The position numbers and the translations under genes are program-made. A model generated the notes under the pieces. That model made no database searches, was not told the origin of the DNA, and saw only the letters and a program-made list of their open reading frames with translations. Below are positions 6,057 through 6,231 of a DNA stretch of 6,231 nt, piece after piece. The stretch comes from Anaerolineae bacterium (lineage in GTDB: Bacteria; Chloroflexota; Anaerolineae; 4572-78; NAK82), in NCBI GenBank assembly GCA_030597485.1, contig JAUVRU010000140.1, forward strand, positions 1 to 6,231. The letters are read 5' to 3'. Position 1 is the stretch's first letter. Every line of letters begins with the position of its first letter.

Positions 6057-6147
6057 CTGAACCACTGAAACATTGAGTGCACTGAAGGCATTGAAACGGC
6101 TGGATGCTCAGTGGATTCAGCGAACTCAGCAGTTCAGTGGTTCAAGC
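6057..6147. repeat. Quasi-palindrome with perfect 12-base arms and internal repeats
   Basis: TGAACCACTGAA (6058-6069) and TTCAGTGGTTCA (6133-6144) are exact reverse complements, separated by 63 bases. Inside, CACTGA (6080-6085) pairs with TCAGTG (6108-6113). The left half is rich in CTGAA/TTGAA and the right in TTCAG/CTCAG. The left half also has a 17-base direct repeat, CACTGAA-A-CATTGA (6063-6076) and CACTGAA-GG-CATTGA (6080-6094). It could be an imperfect long hairpin, a small mobile repeat, or a bidirectional transcript end. I see no target-site duplication. Confidence 0.55.
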
Positions 6148-6168
6148 GACGCTGCTGGGACATCCCGA

Positions 6169-6231
6169 TTACGTTTGTCCAACATTCATCACTTGCCTGT
6201 CTGTACTTGGCCCGTCGAAGAAGGCCACCAG
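6169..6231 (-). CDS. Possible C-terminal end of a convergent gene, cut by window edge
   Basis: Read on the minus strand from the window edge, one frame gives 20 codons then TAA at 6169-6171: LVAFFDGPSTDRQVMNVGQT. The first seven codons nearly all end in G or C, like the genes of this window; the later ones do not. Two other frames also stay open for 13 and 31 codons. The piece is too short to recognise a family or exclude chance. Confidence 0.2.
   Translation of the reverse strand: MVAFFDGPSTDRQVMNVGQT

Larger units (their letters stand above)
5881..6168. other. Non-coding stretch after panB
   Basis: I see no credible protein-coding frame or RNA gene here. The base composition is lower in GC than the genes and the stretch is rich in short inverted and direct repeats, described in separate entries. 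If the edge fragment beyond 6169 is real, this is a convergent intergenic region where two transcripts would end. None of its hairpins is followed by a T run, so no intrinsic terminator is called. Confidence 0.6.

Noticed and set aside
6157..6166. Small palindrome GGGACATCCC
   Set aside because: Four-base arms with a two-base centre are common by chance and cannot form a stable RNA hairpin.

Overview
The window looks like a GC-rich bacterial chromosome segment, on the order of 60% GC by eye, with tightly packed genes in two divergent units. The gene types and protein styles (a trimethylamine methyltransferase family protein without pyrrolysine, an FCD-type GntR regulator, a slightly long PanB) would suit an environmental bacterium such as a Chloroflexota member. 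That assignment is inference from general familiarity; no marker gene is present.

Layout. The left unit reads on the minus strand from about 4048 down past base 1. In transcription order it holds an MttB-superfamily methyltransferase (2560-4008), a PLP-dependent trans-sulfuration family enzyme of the methionine gamma-lyase / cystathionine gamma-synthase / O-acetylhomoserine sulfhydrylase type (1272-2516), and glycerol kinase (1261 to 1, cut by the window edge after 420 residues). The gaps are about 43 and 10 bases, so this is very probably one operon. The right unit reads on the plus strand: a GntR-family regulator with an FCD ligand domain (4236-4910), then ketopantoate hydroxymethyltransferase, PanB (5020-5880). 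The 227-base divergent control region (4009-4235) carries two near-consensus sigma-70 type promoters back to back, each with a 17-base spacer and a TG extended -10. A 14-base inverted repeat lies inside the spacer of the regulator's own promoter.

The last 351 bases have no confident gene. They contain three consecutive small inverted repeats, a roughly 90-base quasi-palindrome with perfect 12-base arms, and at the very edge what may be the last 20 codons of a convergent minus-strand gene.

How the genes may work together (inference). MttB-superfamily enzymes move a methyl group from a quaternary or tertiary amine to a corrinoid protein, feeding methyl-corrinoid or methyl-tetrahydrofolate metabolism. 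PanB consumes methylene-tetrahydrofolate. The PLP enzyme handles sulfur amino acids, where methyl groups also meet folate chemistry. Glycerol kinase activates glycerol, one product of membrane lipid breakdown, alongside choline or betaine. A catabolic module for methylated amines or lipid head groups under GntR control is a reasonable hypothesis. However, the corrinoid protein and the corrinoid:folate methyltransferase are not in the window, and the substrate cannot be read from sequence alone.
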